DNA of 64,000 nucleotides from Brachyhypopomus gauderio (lineage: Eukaryota > Chordata > Actinopteri > Gymnotiformes > Hypopomidae), in NCBI RefSeq assembly GCF_052324685.1, contig NC_135224.1, positions 23,809,951 to 23,873,950 of the forward strand, written 5' to 3'. Below the pieces are notes generated by a model. That model was not told the origin of the DNA and did not search any database. It worked only from the letters and a program-made list of their open reading frames with translations. Shown here piece after piece: positions 49,632 through 61,932 of the stretch. Numbering within the stretch: position 1 is the stretch's first letter; each line of letters begins with the position of its first letter. The position numbers and the translations under genes are program-made.

Positions 49632-52202
49632 TATGTGCACGCTGTTAAATGACGTAATTTCTGCTAAAAGTTTAGGATGGTTGTTGACATCCGGTAGCCA
49701 TTGAAAGCGTACACTGTGCTAGCTATTCACCTCACCAGTCTTGTAACGAGCATATTTACCGTTATTTACTTGGAAGTTTCCTTCATCTCCTGTCCGTTTA
49801 CGTGTCCTAAACATGACAGTTAAACAAAAAAAAGTATCGTTTCAACAACGTACAGACAGCAGGTCCAACCACCACTGCTGTGTACCATTGTGCACAGCAT
49901 CGACAAGGTGTAATTCCTACCTGAGCTTCCACACCTTTCCAAAGGACTCAGAACTGCAGAAACAATGGGTGGTTAAGATCACGAGAGATCATTTTATTAT
50001 CACGAGTACTTCCAGAGTGTGTTCGCGACATTTTATCGCTGCTCGAACCTCCCAATCCTACTGGACAACGACGACTGCGACCTGGAGCTTTTCCTGTGCT
50101 ATTTCAATGGAATAACTATACTATTCCAACTCCACGACCTGGAGTATGGGAAAGAACAGAGCGTCCACCCAACACTGATCTAACAGAGATGCAGACTGAC
50201 CATGATGATGATGACCCCTTACCGTGTCATGAACATGACTACTGCGTCAGTAATGAGCCTGCTGCACTTGATCTCTCCCTCAATGAAAATGAAGAGCTAC
50301 GCGAGGAGATACCAAGGCTCCGAAAACAAATCGAAGACTTAACTGTCAGCAGCAAGTTCTGTTTGGAGCAGTTTTCTGCCTCTGATGATGACATACGATT
50401 CTTTACCAGGTAAATAAAAAATATGGCAGGACACAGTACACGAATGGGCCTTCTCTGGTGTCTGAAATACATTGTGAATGAATTAGCCATTATATAACTT
50501 TATATATAACTTTTATAACAGGGTCTTATCAGATGATCAAAAGCATTTATTTTTTTACCACACACTGTAATCTGCCTATTAAATTTGGTACTACATACCT
50601 AACTCCACTGGCTGTAGTTGCACCTGGTTTTGGCTTTAGGACAACCATGGCATCCACGGGTCCAGGCTTCACCCCCTATTAATTTAAAAGATGGTGTTAG
50701 TAAAGTGACTGTGATACATTAACTAACATTAAATAATGAAATAAGACAAACCATTGTTGGTGGTTTATGCCACTTCTGTTCTGTCTGTGTGCATGAAAGG
50801 ACAGGAGGGACGACAGACATGCCAGATTCAGAATAATGAGCAGTCTGGAAAAGCAATGCAACCAAGTGGTTGCAGATTCCGCAACCAGCAACACAAGAGC
50901 AGTTGCTGTTAATGAGCACAACTGGCATTGAATCACGTAATGTCATCTGAAATACACAAGAGGCAAAATGTAATATCTTGAAAAGAAGACTTGAGCAATG
51001 TCAATAGGCGCAATTTCTGTCCCATCATGTTGTTAGTGGTGAATGTCACTTGTCTATTGTCTCATGTAACGTTTGTGCTGTTTTGCATCACTCTTAAAAC
51101 ACTTGGCTATACTGTCGTTCTATTCTACAGTGTTGTGCATGGTTCAATCTACTAGTTCACTGAGCAACTATAAACTATAAAATATATTTTAGATTTAAAC
51201 TTCATTTTCACTCCAGATGAAATGCTTACACATAGGAGTGAAACAGGCCTACTTATATTTATATTATTTTGTTGTTTCCACCACCAACAACAGAACAGTG
51301 CAGGTTTTACTTCAACTGCTTCTTGAAGAGTGTTATCAGAATATGTTAATAGGTGTAAGTGTTGAAGCCATATGTTAACAAAGAAGATAAAAGATTTGAA
51401 AGACAGATTGACAGATTTTAGAAAATGCAGTTTGAAGAATAGCTGAGGTGGACTATATTCTGCTTTTGAGTCATAGAGGTAGATAACAATAGCTCGAACT
51501 GTAAAATAAACTCCCATTTGTTTACTATAGGCAAAACAGACTGCTAATGATTCCCACTCAGCTACTCCGCATTTGGCTACCATTGTAAGCTTTGAAAACC
51601 AATGCCTATGGCTATCACAGCTTACGTGAAGTAAGAGCAAGGATAAAAGATTGAACTTGTGTTGAACTAACTTTTGAACTTGTTCAACAGAACTTTGAAC
51701 GTGACACTGAACAGAACTCGTGTCATTTTAACCAGTCCAACTCTCAGCTGGTGTGGTGTATCTGTTTTCTTCATAGATCTGTAGCAGTGAGCCCTCACTG
51801 TTATCTCGTTAGCCTTACTTTTGCCTGATACTTCCATCAGAAATACAAACATGTTTTTAAAAGGCATTTCTAGTACTAGGACAGGTCGGTTCGTTACTAA
51901 AAACAACATCACTTCATTAGACTGCCACCTCAGGCTAGCTAGCTAACTAGCGTCAGCCACTTACCTTCAAAATTGCAGAGGTAGGATGAAACGTAGAACT
52001 TGAAACCCTTTTCAAGTTTACTCTGTGGCGTTGTACTTGATGCTCTGACAATACGACGCACATCGTTGACGGTAAACTTCGGAAACTCCAAGAGGCACCT
52101 TGTGAATTTCATAGACTCGGCCATAAACATCTGCACTTCCGCATACCAACCGGAAATATGGTACCATCCTTACACCAAACGACGAAGTGGTGCGTGCACC
52201 TA
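49632..52202. mobile_element. ISL2EU-like element, copy 3 (internally deleted)
   Basis: Contains exon 1 of the THAP transposase (49,813-50,409), then joins at about 50,516 directly to sequence equivalent to copy 1 position 3,588. About 2.3 kb is missing: transposase exons 2-3, the nested MITE and the whole YqaJ nuclease exon. What remains on - is the SWIM finger exon (50,946-50,752; CSCVAGCGICNH) and the first exon (52,130-51,965). The THAP finger keeps VCSRHF, so it is less decayed at that point than copies 1, 2 and 4. This non-autonomous derivative carries neither enzyme. Confidence 0.75.
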
Positions 52203-52488
52203 AGCCATTAAAAAATAATAAATAATAAAAATTGAGACGACATTACAGCTTTAAAAACACAATAAACCAATAACATATGTACTAGATAAGCAAAAATAAG
52301 GTACCAACAAAATAAGGTTCACAGCTCCGTGTTCCTCGGGAGCGGAATATGTAAACAACGCGAGTGGAAACTATCTAACGGTGGTACGCTAACGACAGCT
52401 CGCGTCGCCACAGCGGGCTACAGTTAAGCTCGCCCATTAAGACGGAAGATATGATTAGTCAATTTAGCTGTCATTTGAAACTGGTACT
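52203..52488. repeat. Inverted ~280-bp segment, copy 3 (orientation R')
   Basis: Same sequence as 5,276-5,560. Reverse complement of the segment at 61,262-61,513. Confidence 0.7.
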
Positions 52489-52990
52489 GAGCTGAATTAT
52501 AACTGCGTGGCCCTCTGTAAACGAACAGCGGTCATCACAGTTAGCTCGTTAGTTTCCTGTTTACTTTCTAGAAACGTCAGAGGGCGTAATATGGCGACTT
52601 CAAGCTGATTGGTTTAGTAGCCTCAATATGCAAAATAGTAACGCATTCTGGTAGCGAAATCTTATTTTGCACAGGGAAAAAATAAAATAACGTTTGAACA
52701 GTTAATGTAGAACTAAAATATATGTAATATAGAACTATTCTGTTTCCTAATATATATTTAGGGTAATATATTTTTTGGCATACCGTCATCGAGACATATA
52801 CGAATGTGTAGTGCTATATATATTGTACAAATGGCCAACATTAAATGTGTTGTTAGGAAGCACTAGATGTTGCGCTCCCTTGGAAAGGAATCGTATGGTA
52901 ATGGCATGCGATTGAAGGGATGAAGGGCTCCTAGTGACCTGCAACCGATTTTTTTTTACAACCTTTAGCACCACCTGACACAGTGCTCTC
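52489..52990. other. Spacer with no recognised gene (duplicate of 5,561-6,069)
   Basis: No open frame or repeat recognised. Confidence 0.5.
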
Positions 52991-53179
52991 CTATTTTGTC
53001 CGCCTAAGCATGAAAGCCTCATATTGGACCTTTGGGTTTACCCTAAGGTGTTTAACAAGATTTCTTGTGTTGCCACAACTCCTTATAGTTTTTTTTTTTT
53101 TACACAAATCACAAACAGCATCTTGGCTCTTTGTGGGGCTGAAATAGCTCCACACATGACTTCTCTTGCGTTCCGCCAT
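52991..53179 (-). pseudogene. BED zinc-finger fragment, duplicate
   Basis: Reads MAERKRSHVWSYFSPTKSQD, AVCDLCKKK and, in the same frame here, GNTRNLVKHLRVNPKVQYEA, giving both halves of the BED finger in one frame. No transposase body follows. Confidence 0.6.
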
Positions 53180-53550
53180 AGCGTACGTACAGCGCCCTAG
53201 TTACACTGAGTGAGCGTCTGTGTGTGTGTGTGTGTGAGCGTGCCGCAGTACTTACGCATTATGCACTGACCCAGGCGCAAGAAAAAGTAGTTCCCACCAA
53301 CCGCATATCATTTAGACAAGATCTCAATATTTTTGTTACTTCCACAGTGTTCCTGTTAGTGCTTTGCATTACCTCAAATGACTGAAGTATCAAAAGTATG
53401 GATATTTTGATTTGAAAATCGATTTTACAACATAAAGACCTGGTATCAATGGAATGGATATTTCAGTATCGATCCGCGCATCACTAACTAGAGCTGCGTC
53501 AACAAGCCTAATACAGGATTAGGGCTGCATGTATGAACATCACACACTGA

Positions 53551-53765
53551 CAGAGGTGGGTAGAGTATTCAACAATTTTACTCAAGTTAAAATACTGTTA
53601 CTTGAACCAAATGTTACTCAAGTAAAAGTAAAAGTATGCATCCAAAAATTTACTTGAGTAAAAGTAAAAAAGCACTTTGATAAAAAGCTACTCAAGTAGT
53701 GAGTAAATGCATGAGTACTGTCTCATGTCAATAAATTACATCATGGGAAATTGAATGACTGGAAA
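53551..53765. mobile_element. Fish hAT-like MITE, duplicate
   Basis: Same insert as 6,620-6,835. Confidence 0.5.
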
Positions 53766-53902
53766 CTGACTTTTAATGATAACAAAAATAATTTATTATA
53801 AAAAAATATAATATATAAAAAGTATTTATTATAAATGATTTGTATTTTAGTTTGTTCCTAATTATTAGACCTGTGTAACTTTATATCCTGAGAGTAGGCG
53901 GT

Positions 53903-55289
53903 ATCCAACTAGAGATAGAAGGGCACCAAATTACCTAGGTGACTACGTAACTGAAGACGAGGATAGTGATGGAATGCATATCACAGTAGACTACTGCTGT
54001 AGAGCAGTGTGTGGCATTCCACAGACTTATGATGAAGCAATGCAATCAGACAATTCAAAAGAATGGAGAAAAGCAATGGATGAAGAAATCCAATCTCTAA
54101 ATGAGACAAAACCTTCACCCCGACAACACTAGCAGTGGGCAAGAAACCCGTGGGGGGTAGGTGGGTTTACGCAATCAAGTCTGGTGTAGATGGGAATGAC
54201 CAATACAAGGCTCGATTTACCGCTAAGGGCTACAGCCAGAAAATGGGAGTAGACTATGGGGAAACGTTTTCACCAACAGCAGACCTAACGAGTAATAAGA
54301 GTTATGTTACAAAAGGCAGTACAGGAACATTTACTGGTCCACCAGATGGATGTGAAAACGGCGTTCTTACAGTATATAAGCTGGAGAAATCACTTTATGG
54401 ACTCAAACAGTCTGGACGAAATTGGAATAGGGTTTTACATAATTGTTTAACAGAAAATGGATTCACACAAAACCAAGCTGACCATTGTGTATATTCTCAA
54501 GAGTCAAAAGAAGGGAAAGTGATCATAATTGTATGGTTCTATGATCTAATCATCGCTGCAAGGGATGGAAATTAATTGAAAAGAGTGAAAGGGATGCTTG
54601 CACAGCAATTCAAGATGAAGGATTTGGGGCAACTCAAGCATTTTCTTGGTATACATTTTGATTTTTCTGGTGGGTGTATTAAGATGTCACAAGAAAAGTA
54701 CACAAACAAAACTCTACAGCGTTTTAACATGTCAGAATGTAGGGTAAGAGAAACTCTTTGTGAGCAAAAGCTTGAATACAGTGATGATGCAGTTAAAATG
54801 ACAGACATACGAATGTACAGAGAGGCCGTGGGCAGTCTGATATACCTGACAACCTGCACTAGGCCTGATCTGAGTTTTGTGGTGAGCAGGCTGTCACAGT
54901 ACCTAGCTGAGCCTACACAGGAGCAATGGGTCACTGTGAAACATGTCCTGCGATACCTTAAAGGTACATCAAACAAAGGTTTAACCTTTAGGAGAAACAA
55001 CTCTGAGAATCTTGGTATACAAGCCTACAGCGATGCAGACTGGGCAGCTGATACCAGTGATCGCCGCAGTACAACAGGATACTGTGTGAGCCTAAGTGAG
55101 AACAGCGCACTTATTTCATGGAAGACGAAGAAGCAACCTACTGTTGCACTTTCCACATGCGAAGCAGAGTATATGGCACTTGCTTCTACTGTTCAAGAGT
55201 GTCTTTACCTAGAACAATTACTGGGGAATATGGAAAGTTACAAATACACACAAACAATAATACATGAGGACAATCAGGGGACAATGGCA
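53903..55289 (+). pseudogene. Ty1/copia RT-RNase H fragment, copy 4
   Basis: Like copy 2: it has the extra base near 54,294, the ~70-bp loss after GVLT and a TAA at about 54,573. It has CAG where copy 2 has the TAG stop, plus an additional one-base loss near 54,105 (AATGAGACAAAACC in place of AATGAGAACAAAACC). KDLGQLKHFLGIHF and the RNase H motifs are retained. Confidence 0.85.
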
Positions 55290-55467
55290 TATGAGCACGC
55301 TGTTAAGTGTAATTTCTGCTAAAAGTTTAGGATGGTTGTTGACATCCGGTAGCCATTGAAAGCGTACACTGTGCTAGCTATTCACCTCACCAGTCTTGTA
55401 ACGAGCATATTTACCGTTATTTACTTGGAAGTTTCCTTCATCTCCTGTCCGTTTACGTGTCCTAAAC

Positions 55468-57186
55468 ATGACAGTTAAACAAAAAAAAGTATCGTTTCAA
55501 CAACGTACAGACAGCAGGTCCAACCACCACTGCTGTGTACCATTGTGCACAGCATCGACAAGGTGTAATTCCTACCTGAGCTTCCACACCTCTCCAAAGG
55601 ACTCAGAACTGCAGAAACAATGGGTGGTTAAGATCAGGAGAGATCATTTTATTATCACGAGTACTTCCCGTGTGTGTTTGCGATATTTTATCGCTGCTCG
55701 AACCTCCCAATCCTACTGGACGACGACGACTGCGACCTGGAGCTTTTCCTGTGCTATTTCAATGGAATAACTATACTATTCCAACTCCACGACCTGGAGT
55801 ATGGGAAAGAACAGAGCGTCCACCCAACACTGATCTAACAGAGATGCAGACTGACCATGATGATGATGACCCCTTACCGTGTCATGAACATGACTACTGC
55901 GTCAGTAATGAGCCTGCTGCTCTTGATCTCTCCCTCAATGAAAATGAAGAGCTACGCGAGGAGATACCAAGGCTCCGAAAACAAATCGAAGACTTAACTG
56001 TCAGCAGCAAGTTCTGTTTGGAGCGGTTTTCTGCCTCTGATGATGACATACGATTCTTTACCAGGTAAATAAAAAATATGGCAGGACACAGTACACGGAT
56101 GGGCCTTCTCTGGTGTCTGAAATACATTGTGAATGAATTAGCCATTATATAACTTTATATATAACTTTTATATTCCACAGATTTGCAAGCCATGCCCACC
56201 TCATGGGCTTTTGGAAGCAAATAGAGCCAGCCACCCACATCATACGGGTTACAAGAGCACAGACTGTTGAGAAGACTGATCAGGTCCCTCACTCTGCCAG
56301 TGCAACGGTAAATGTTTTCGTCTTGTCCATACAAAGCATGTTATGTCATCATTTTCAAATTAATCTTTACATCAAAAGAAGTTTTGATAGTCATAATGTA
56401 ATATGACAATAGGATAATGTATTTTTTCCCCAGGTTCTTCAACCAATTGATGAGTTTTTTCTCTTCATGAACTACCTGTCATTGGGACTGATGCAAAAGG
56501 ATTTGGCCCACAGATTTAGAATACATCGGTCAACTGTTAGTCGTATTATTAACACCTGGGCCAACTTCCTTTATACTGTATTGGGAGCTGTTTCTATTTG
56601 GTTAGATGTGGACACTGTGAAAACTCACCTCCCAGATGTGTTTCAGGACTATGCTGACACTCAAATAATTTTAGATTGCACAGAACTGAGATGTCAAACT
56701 CCAAATTCCCTTCTCCTCCAGAGTGAAGTGTTTTCCACTTTCAAAGGGTTGATTGGGATAGCCCCTCATGGCGCAGTGACCTTTGTGTCTTCTCTTTATC
56801 AAGGTGCTATCAGTGATAAAGAGATCTTAAAGCAGTCTGGCATTGTGGCCCTCCTTGACCCATCTATGGCCATCATGGTGGACAAGGGTTTCCTTGTTGA
56901 AGACTGCATTCCATGCAAAGTCCACATACCCACGTTTCTGTCAAAGAGAGCTCAACTGTCTAGGTCAGAGATCAGAACGTCACAGTCCATTGCAAGACTG
57001 AGAGTCCATGTTGAGCGTGTGATTCGCAGAGTAAAAGAACATAAAATATTCAGCACAGTGATCCCCCTTTCAATCACAGGGAGCATAAACCAAATTCTTT
57101 ACTGTTGCCTGTCTTTTGGTGAATTATCAAAATGGCCCCTTGGTAAAAGCCTGGGCAAACAATGGCTAATCTCAATCCAGAATTAG
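55468..57186 (+). pseudogene. THAP-domain DDE transposase, copy 4
   Basis: Exons 55,468-56,064, 56,181-56,307 and 56,434-57,186. It shares the THAP frameshift of the other copies. An alternative frame (GRRRLRPGAFPVLFQWNNYT) covers the C-terminal THAP part and the coiled coil. An 18-bp in-frame loss removes six residues after EVFST. Asp (IILDCTE), Asp (IMVDKGF) and Glu (HVERVIRRVK) are present. Confidence 0.8.
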
Positions 57187-57264
57187 ACAGATGATGTAAT
57201 GTGAATGATGGTGATTTATTATTATTTTATATTTTCTCCAACCTTAAAATGATCCCTTTAAGGT

Positions 57265-57497
57265 CAGGGGTCGGCAACCCGCGGCTCCAGAGCCTAGTGC
57301 AGCTCAGCTTTTGAATAGAATTAATGAGTATTTAATTAACGTATAATATTTTTGAGACTTAAAAAATGTTCGGGTGGAATTTCACAAATGTCCAGTATTT
57401 AGTTTCGGTTCGCTTGAGTGACATGTCATCGTCACTGAAATAAATTTCCAATTATTTTGCTTTTGTGGCTCCGAGTCAAAAAGCTTGCCGACCCCTG
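57265..57497. mobile_element. hAT-type MITE nested in ISL2EU copy 4
   Basis: Same family and site as 2,426-2,674, but with a shortened left interior (AGCCTAGTGCAGCTCAGC). Confidence 0.75.
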
Positions 57498-57726
57498 CTT
57501 TAGGTCATGCTAGTCTGTAAATATTGGCTGCAATGTTAAGGTACAGTGCAATATGATAAATAGTATAAAATGCTTTCACTTTTATATGTAAAATTGACAA
57601 CACAATACAACATTATGTATTTCTTAACTTTTACTGTATTTGTAAAAATGAAATGAATACAATAGTAATACAATTGACAGAATAATTTGAAATTGTTTTA
57701 ATTGTTCATGAGTTCATTATGATTTT

Positions 57727-60700
57727 CTATTGCTTGGGCATAGAGAGGTATTTTGGCATGTAAGTGTTAAAGAAAAACATGTCACACCTCCTTTTCACCT
57801 CTTCTAATACACTGCTATCTCTGTAAACTCGCTGCACAAAAATATCATCATGGGCACAGATAACTAAATCACACCACTGCATACCAGTAATCAATAACTG
57901 GCCCTGGATTTGCCAATAATAACAATGGCTCTCCTTCAATCTGTGTAGGCCTTGTGCCACTTTGAGGAATTTGCAGTCTACATAGCTTTGTGCATTTGGG
58001 CACTTAATTTCAACTAGCCCAAATGATGGACGCTCAAGTGGGTGTCGTGCTTTGATCCTCTTTCACCTAGCACAGCATGCTCGTTGATTGCAAGAGAAAA
58101 CATTACCAGTCTTGTCTTTATCCTTTTATTAAATGTATACAAAAATACAGAGCGCTCTGGAGAGAACACACACAAGCCTATCTACTCTACCCTATGGCTC
58201 TGTGCGCAGGTCTCTGCCTGACACATTTTCCTCCTGTTCTATATAGTGTGGCCTGGGTATAAGCCCCCCCGTTTCTTTTGGACTTTCCCTAACCTAGCCT
58301 GTTAGACAAAGGCTGATTGTCTAAGACATTCACAATCCGCTGAGCTCATCTTGTTTTTTCCCTAAATCTTACAATGACTTTTGCCAATTATGATTTTCAC
58401 AGACTTAATAGTGGTTCCATACATAGGAGTTGCACGTAGATCACATACGTTAAACATACAGATGTTTCCTTACTAAGAGTGGGAGAGAGGCCTTCGCTTC
58501 CTGGTCCTGTCAAACTGATATACATTCTTATTCTTCTTCTTAAGCATCCTGTTCTTTTAGAAAACGACAGGCACTTGGAATATGGGACAGAGCATACAGG
58601 CCTTTTCTCAGACACACTTGATAATTAGCTATTTGATTAATACTATACTGTAAGCAAAACATAAAGTGATTAATATTAGAAGTTTGATTAATACTTTAAG
58701 ACTGGTCAAATTATATATGGATTATGATAAGCTGCTTGATCAATACTGTAATGTAAACAATATATGAAGGGATTAAAATGTAAATCTCAACATGGGTCAT
58801 ATACAAGTCCATCAGGTGATGCACCCAGCCAAGATGCATCTGGATGAATCACTAGCCCACACTTGGTCAAGTTCAAGTTTTTCAGAACTGCATAGTCCTT
58901 TAAGGCCCCCGTTTCCATTTCAAGTCCCCTCTTCATGTGTGCTGTTTGTCGTGTCCCTCGGATTATCCTTTCTGCCAGGCTTTCTGCAGCACCTGGACCT
59001 CTAACGTGGCTCACCTCTCTGAAATGTGAGGCAGTCACTCTTTCTCTCCTAAGTGAATGCCACTCAGGTGTAGCACTTTGGGATCTTGTTGCCTCCTCAA
59101 TAAGGTGTGACTGTGACAAGGTCACAGAAAGTGAGCTTAGGTGTAGCTGTTCTTGGTGTGTTGGCACAAATGAATATTCAGGTGGGCTTAGATGGTAACA
59201 TTCTAGTGGCAGACTCGGGAATGGGGGTGCATCCTCATGTATGACAACACTGTCAGATGGAGGTGGTGGTTGTTGATAGGACAATACACTGCCAACTTGT
59301 ACCTTCCCAAAGATGGAGTCCACAAGTGGCTTGTCAGGCGAGATGTTCATTGTGCAGATGAGTGGAAGAGAATCTGCTTTCATTCCAGCGTAGACTGGTC
59401 CAGGATTGAGGGTGTGGGAGCTCACCGCTGTAGCCCTTGAAAAGTGTACTAAAAGAAGAGTGAATAACATTTATTTTTACACATTGTAATCTGTTCACCA
59501 GCACAACTGATTGTGAATCACATATCACATGTCATCTGAAGTACAACGAGGCTAAATTAAATTTTGAAGAGAACAGGGTGTTATCAGATGATCAAAAGCA
59601 TTTATTATTTTACCACACACTGTAATCTGCCTATTAAATTTGGTACTACATACCTAACTCCACTGGCTGTAGTAGCACCTGGTTTTGGCTTTAGGACAAC
59701 CATGGCATCCACGGGTCCAGGCTTCACCCCCTATTAATTTAAAAGATGGTGTTAGTAAAGTGACTGTGATACATTAACTAACATTAAATAATGAAATAAG
59801 ACAAACCATTGTTGGTGGTTTATGCCACTTCTGTTCTGTCTGTGTGCATGAAAGGACAGGAGGCACGACAGACATGCCAGATTCAGAATAATGAGCAGTC
59901 TGGAAAAGCAATGCAACCAAGTGGTTGCAGATTCCGCAACCAGCAACACAAGAGCAGTTGCTGTTAATGAGCACAACTGGCATTGAATCACGTAATGTCA
60001 TCTGAAATACACAAGAGGCAAAATGTAATATCTTGAAAAGAAGACTTGAGCAATGTCAATAGGCGCAATTTCTGTCCCATCATGTTGTTAGTGGTGAATG
60101 TCACTTGTCTATTGTCTCATGTAACGTTTGTGCTGTTTTGCATCACTCCTAAAACACTTGGCTATACTGTCTTTCTATTCTACAGTGTTGTGCATGGTTC
60201 AATCTACTAGTTCACTGAGCAACTATAAACTATAAAATATATTTTAGATTTAAACTTCATTTTCACTCCAGATGAACTGCTTACACATAGGAGTGAAACA
60301 GGCCTACTTATATTTATATTATTTTGTTGTTTCCACCACCAACAACAGAACAGTGCAGGTTTTACTTCAACTGCTTCTTGAAGAGTGTTATCAGAATATG
60401 TTAATAGGTGTAAGTGTTGAAGCCATATGTTAATAAAGAAGATAAAAGATTTGAAAGACAGATTGACAGATTTTAGAAAATGCAGTTTGAAGAATAGCTG
60501 AGGTGGACTATATTCTGCTTTTGAGTCATAGAGGTAGATAACAATAGCTCGAACTGTAAAATAAACTCCCATTTGTTTACTATAGGCAAAACAGACTGCT
60601 AATGATTCCCACTCAGCTACTCTGCATTTGGCTACCATTGTAAGCTTTGAAAACCAATGCCTATGGCTATCACAGCTTACGTGAAGTAAGAGCAAGGATA

Positions 60701-61189
60701 AAAGATTGAACTTGTGTTGAACTAACTTTTGAACTTGTTCAACAGAACTTTGAACGTGACACTGAACAGAACTCGTGTCATTTTAACCAGTCCTACTCTC
60801 AGCTGGTGTGGCGTAGCTATCTGTTTTCTTCATAGATCTGTAGCAGTGAGCCCTCACTGTTATCTCGTTAGCCTTACTTTTGCCTGATACTTCCATCAGA
60901 AATACAAACATGTTTTTAAAAGGCATTTCTAGTACTAGGACAGGTTGGTTCGTTACTAAAAACAACATCACTTCATTAGACTGCCACCTCAGGCTAGCTA
61001 GCTAACTAGCGTCAGCCACTTACCTTCAAAATTGCAGAGGTAGGATGAAACGTAGAACTTGAAACCCTTTTCAAGTGTACTCTGTGGCGTTGTACTTGAT
61101 GCTCTGACAATACGACGCACATCGTTGACGGTAAACTTCGGTAACTCCAACAGGCACCTTGTGAATTTCATAGACTCGGCCATAAACAT
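57727..61189 (-). pseudogene. YqaJ-like exonuclease / SWIM protein, copy 4 (LTR-interrupted)
   Basis: First exon from ATG 61,189 (MFMAESMKFTRC), SWIM finger exon 60,001-59,807 (CSCVAGCGICNH), then a large last exon. The stretch 59,440-58,793 has GPVYAGMKADSLPL, a linker, EWHSLRRERVTASHFREVSH, RGLEMETGALKDYA and HPDASWLGASPDGLVYDP: the YqaJ N-terminal Arg/Ser motif, the Glu helix and the catalytic Asp loop. The LTR (58,043-58,792) follows, and beyond it VEIKCPNAQSY (ExK) and QIQGQL, ending at 57,727. YqaJ proteins are lambda-exonuclease-like DNA nucleases. Their role in ISL2EU transposition is not established. Apart from the LTR and uncertain small exons, all catalytic motifs are present. Confidence 0.8.
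58043..58792 (-). mobile_element. Solo LTR with 4-bp target duplication inside the YqaJ gene
   Basis: A 750-bp insert runs from TGTCGTGC to CTCAACA (TG..CA ends) and is flanked by TGGG on both sides (58,039-58,042 and 58,793-58,796). Copies 1 and 2 lack it. Read on - it begins TGTTGAGATTTACA, has a TATATAG near 58,245 and TTTAATAAAAGG near 58,125, fitting LTR order. No internal retroviral or retrotransposon genes remain. The family was not determined. Confidence 0.8.
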
Positions 61190-61261
61190 CTGCACTTCCG
61201 CATACCAACCGGAAATATGGTACCATCCTTACACCAAACGACGAAGTGGTGCGTGCGCCTA

Positions 61262-61513
61262 GTTTCAAATGACAGTAAAATTGACCAATCATATCTTCCC
61301 TCTTAGTGGGCGGGCTTAACTGTATGATAATTTCCGCCCGCTGTGGTGACGCTAGCTGTCGTGCGCGGTGTTTACAAGGAGGATCACGGAGCTGTGTACC
61401 TTATTTTGTTGGAACCTTATTTTGCTTAAAAAGTTATCTAGTACAGATGTTATTGTTTATTGCGTTTCTAAAGCTGTACTGTCGTCTCAGTTTTTTATTT
61501 TTTATTTATTGCA
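61262..61513. promoter_or_regulatory. CEP164 5'-flank segment, duplicate (orientation R)
   Basis: Near-copy of 13,211-13,465 with the same CCAAT and GTGGGCGGGC motifs. Confidence 0.4.
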
Positions 61514-61932
61514 GGTAATTAGGAAAGGGGGCCCACTTTTAATGGTCACGGTTCGCTACTGATATATATATACGGTCTCTGGTATGAACCCTTTGGGTAC
61601 AAGCCAGGCTGCATCAGGTTATTGTAGCAGCCTGGCTGATTTGGTGTTTTGGTTAAAAAAATAGGAAATTGTGATATGACGTGCTACTCAACTTTGGAAT
61701 GTTTGGATTAGAATGTTTGGTTGGGAAGGTGGAATGTTTGGATTTCAATTTCGATGCTGAAAAGCTGAGAAGTAGTCGCACGACATTTTGCTGTGATTTA
61801 CAATACTTACAAATATTACAAATCTTACAAATAATATCTAATTTACAATCGCAGATCTTTCTATTTGTTCTATATCTTTCTGTCTTTCTATTCTTTCTAA
61901 TTTTTTATCTTGAGAATGAGTTTTTTCCACAG

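Larger units (their letters stand above)
55290..61261. mobile_element. ISL2EU-like two-gene transposon, copy 4 (most complete)
   Basis: Contains the full three-exon THAP/DDE transposase (+), the nested MITE, and the only YqaJ gene of the window that keeps its nuclease core. That gene is interrupted by a 750-bp solo LTR. The right end joins the CEP164 5' flank as in copy 2. Confidence 0.75.

Noticed and set aside
59237-59440. Plus-strand frames opposite the YqaJ exon in copy 4
   Set aside because: Shadows. The - strand frame carries the YqaJ catalytic motifs.
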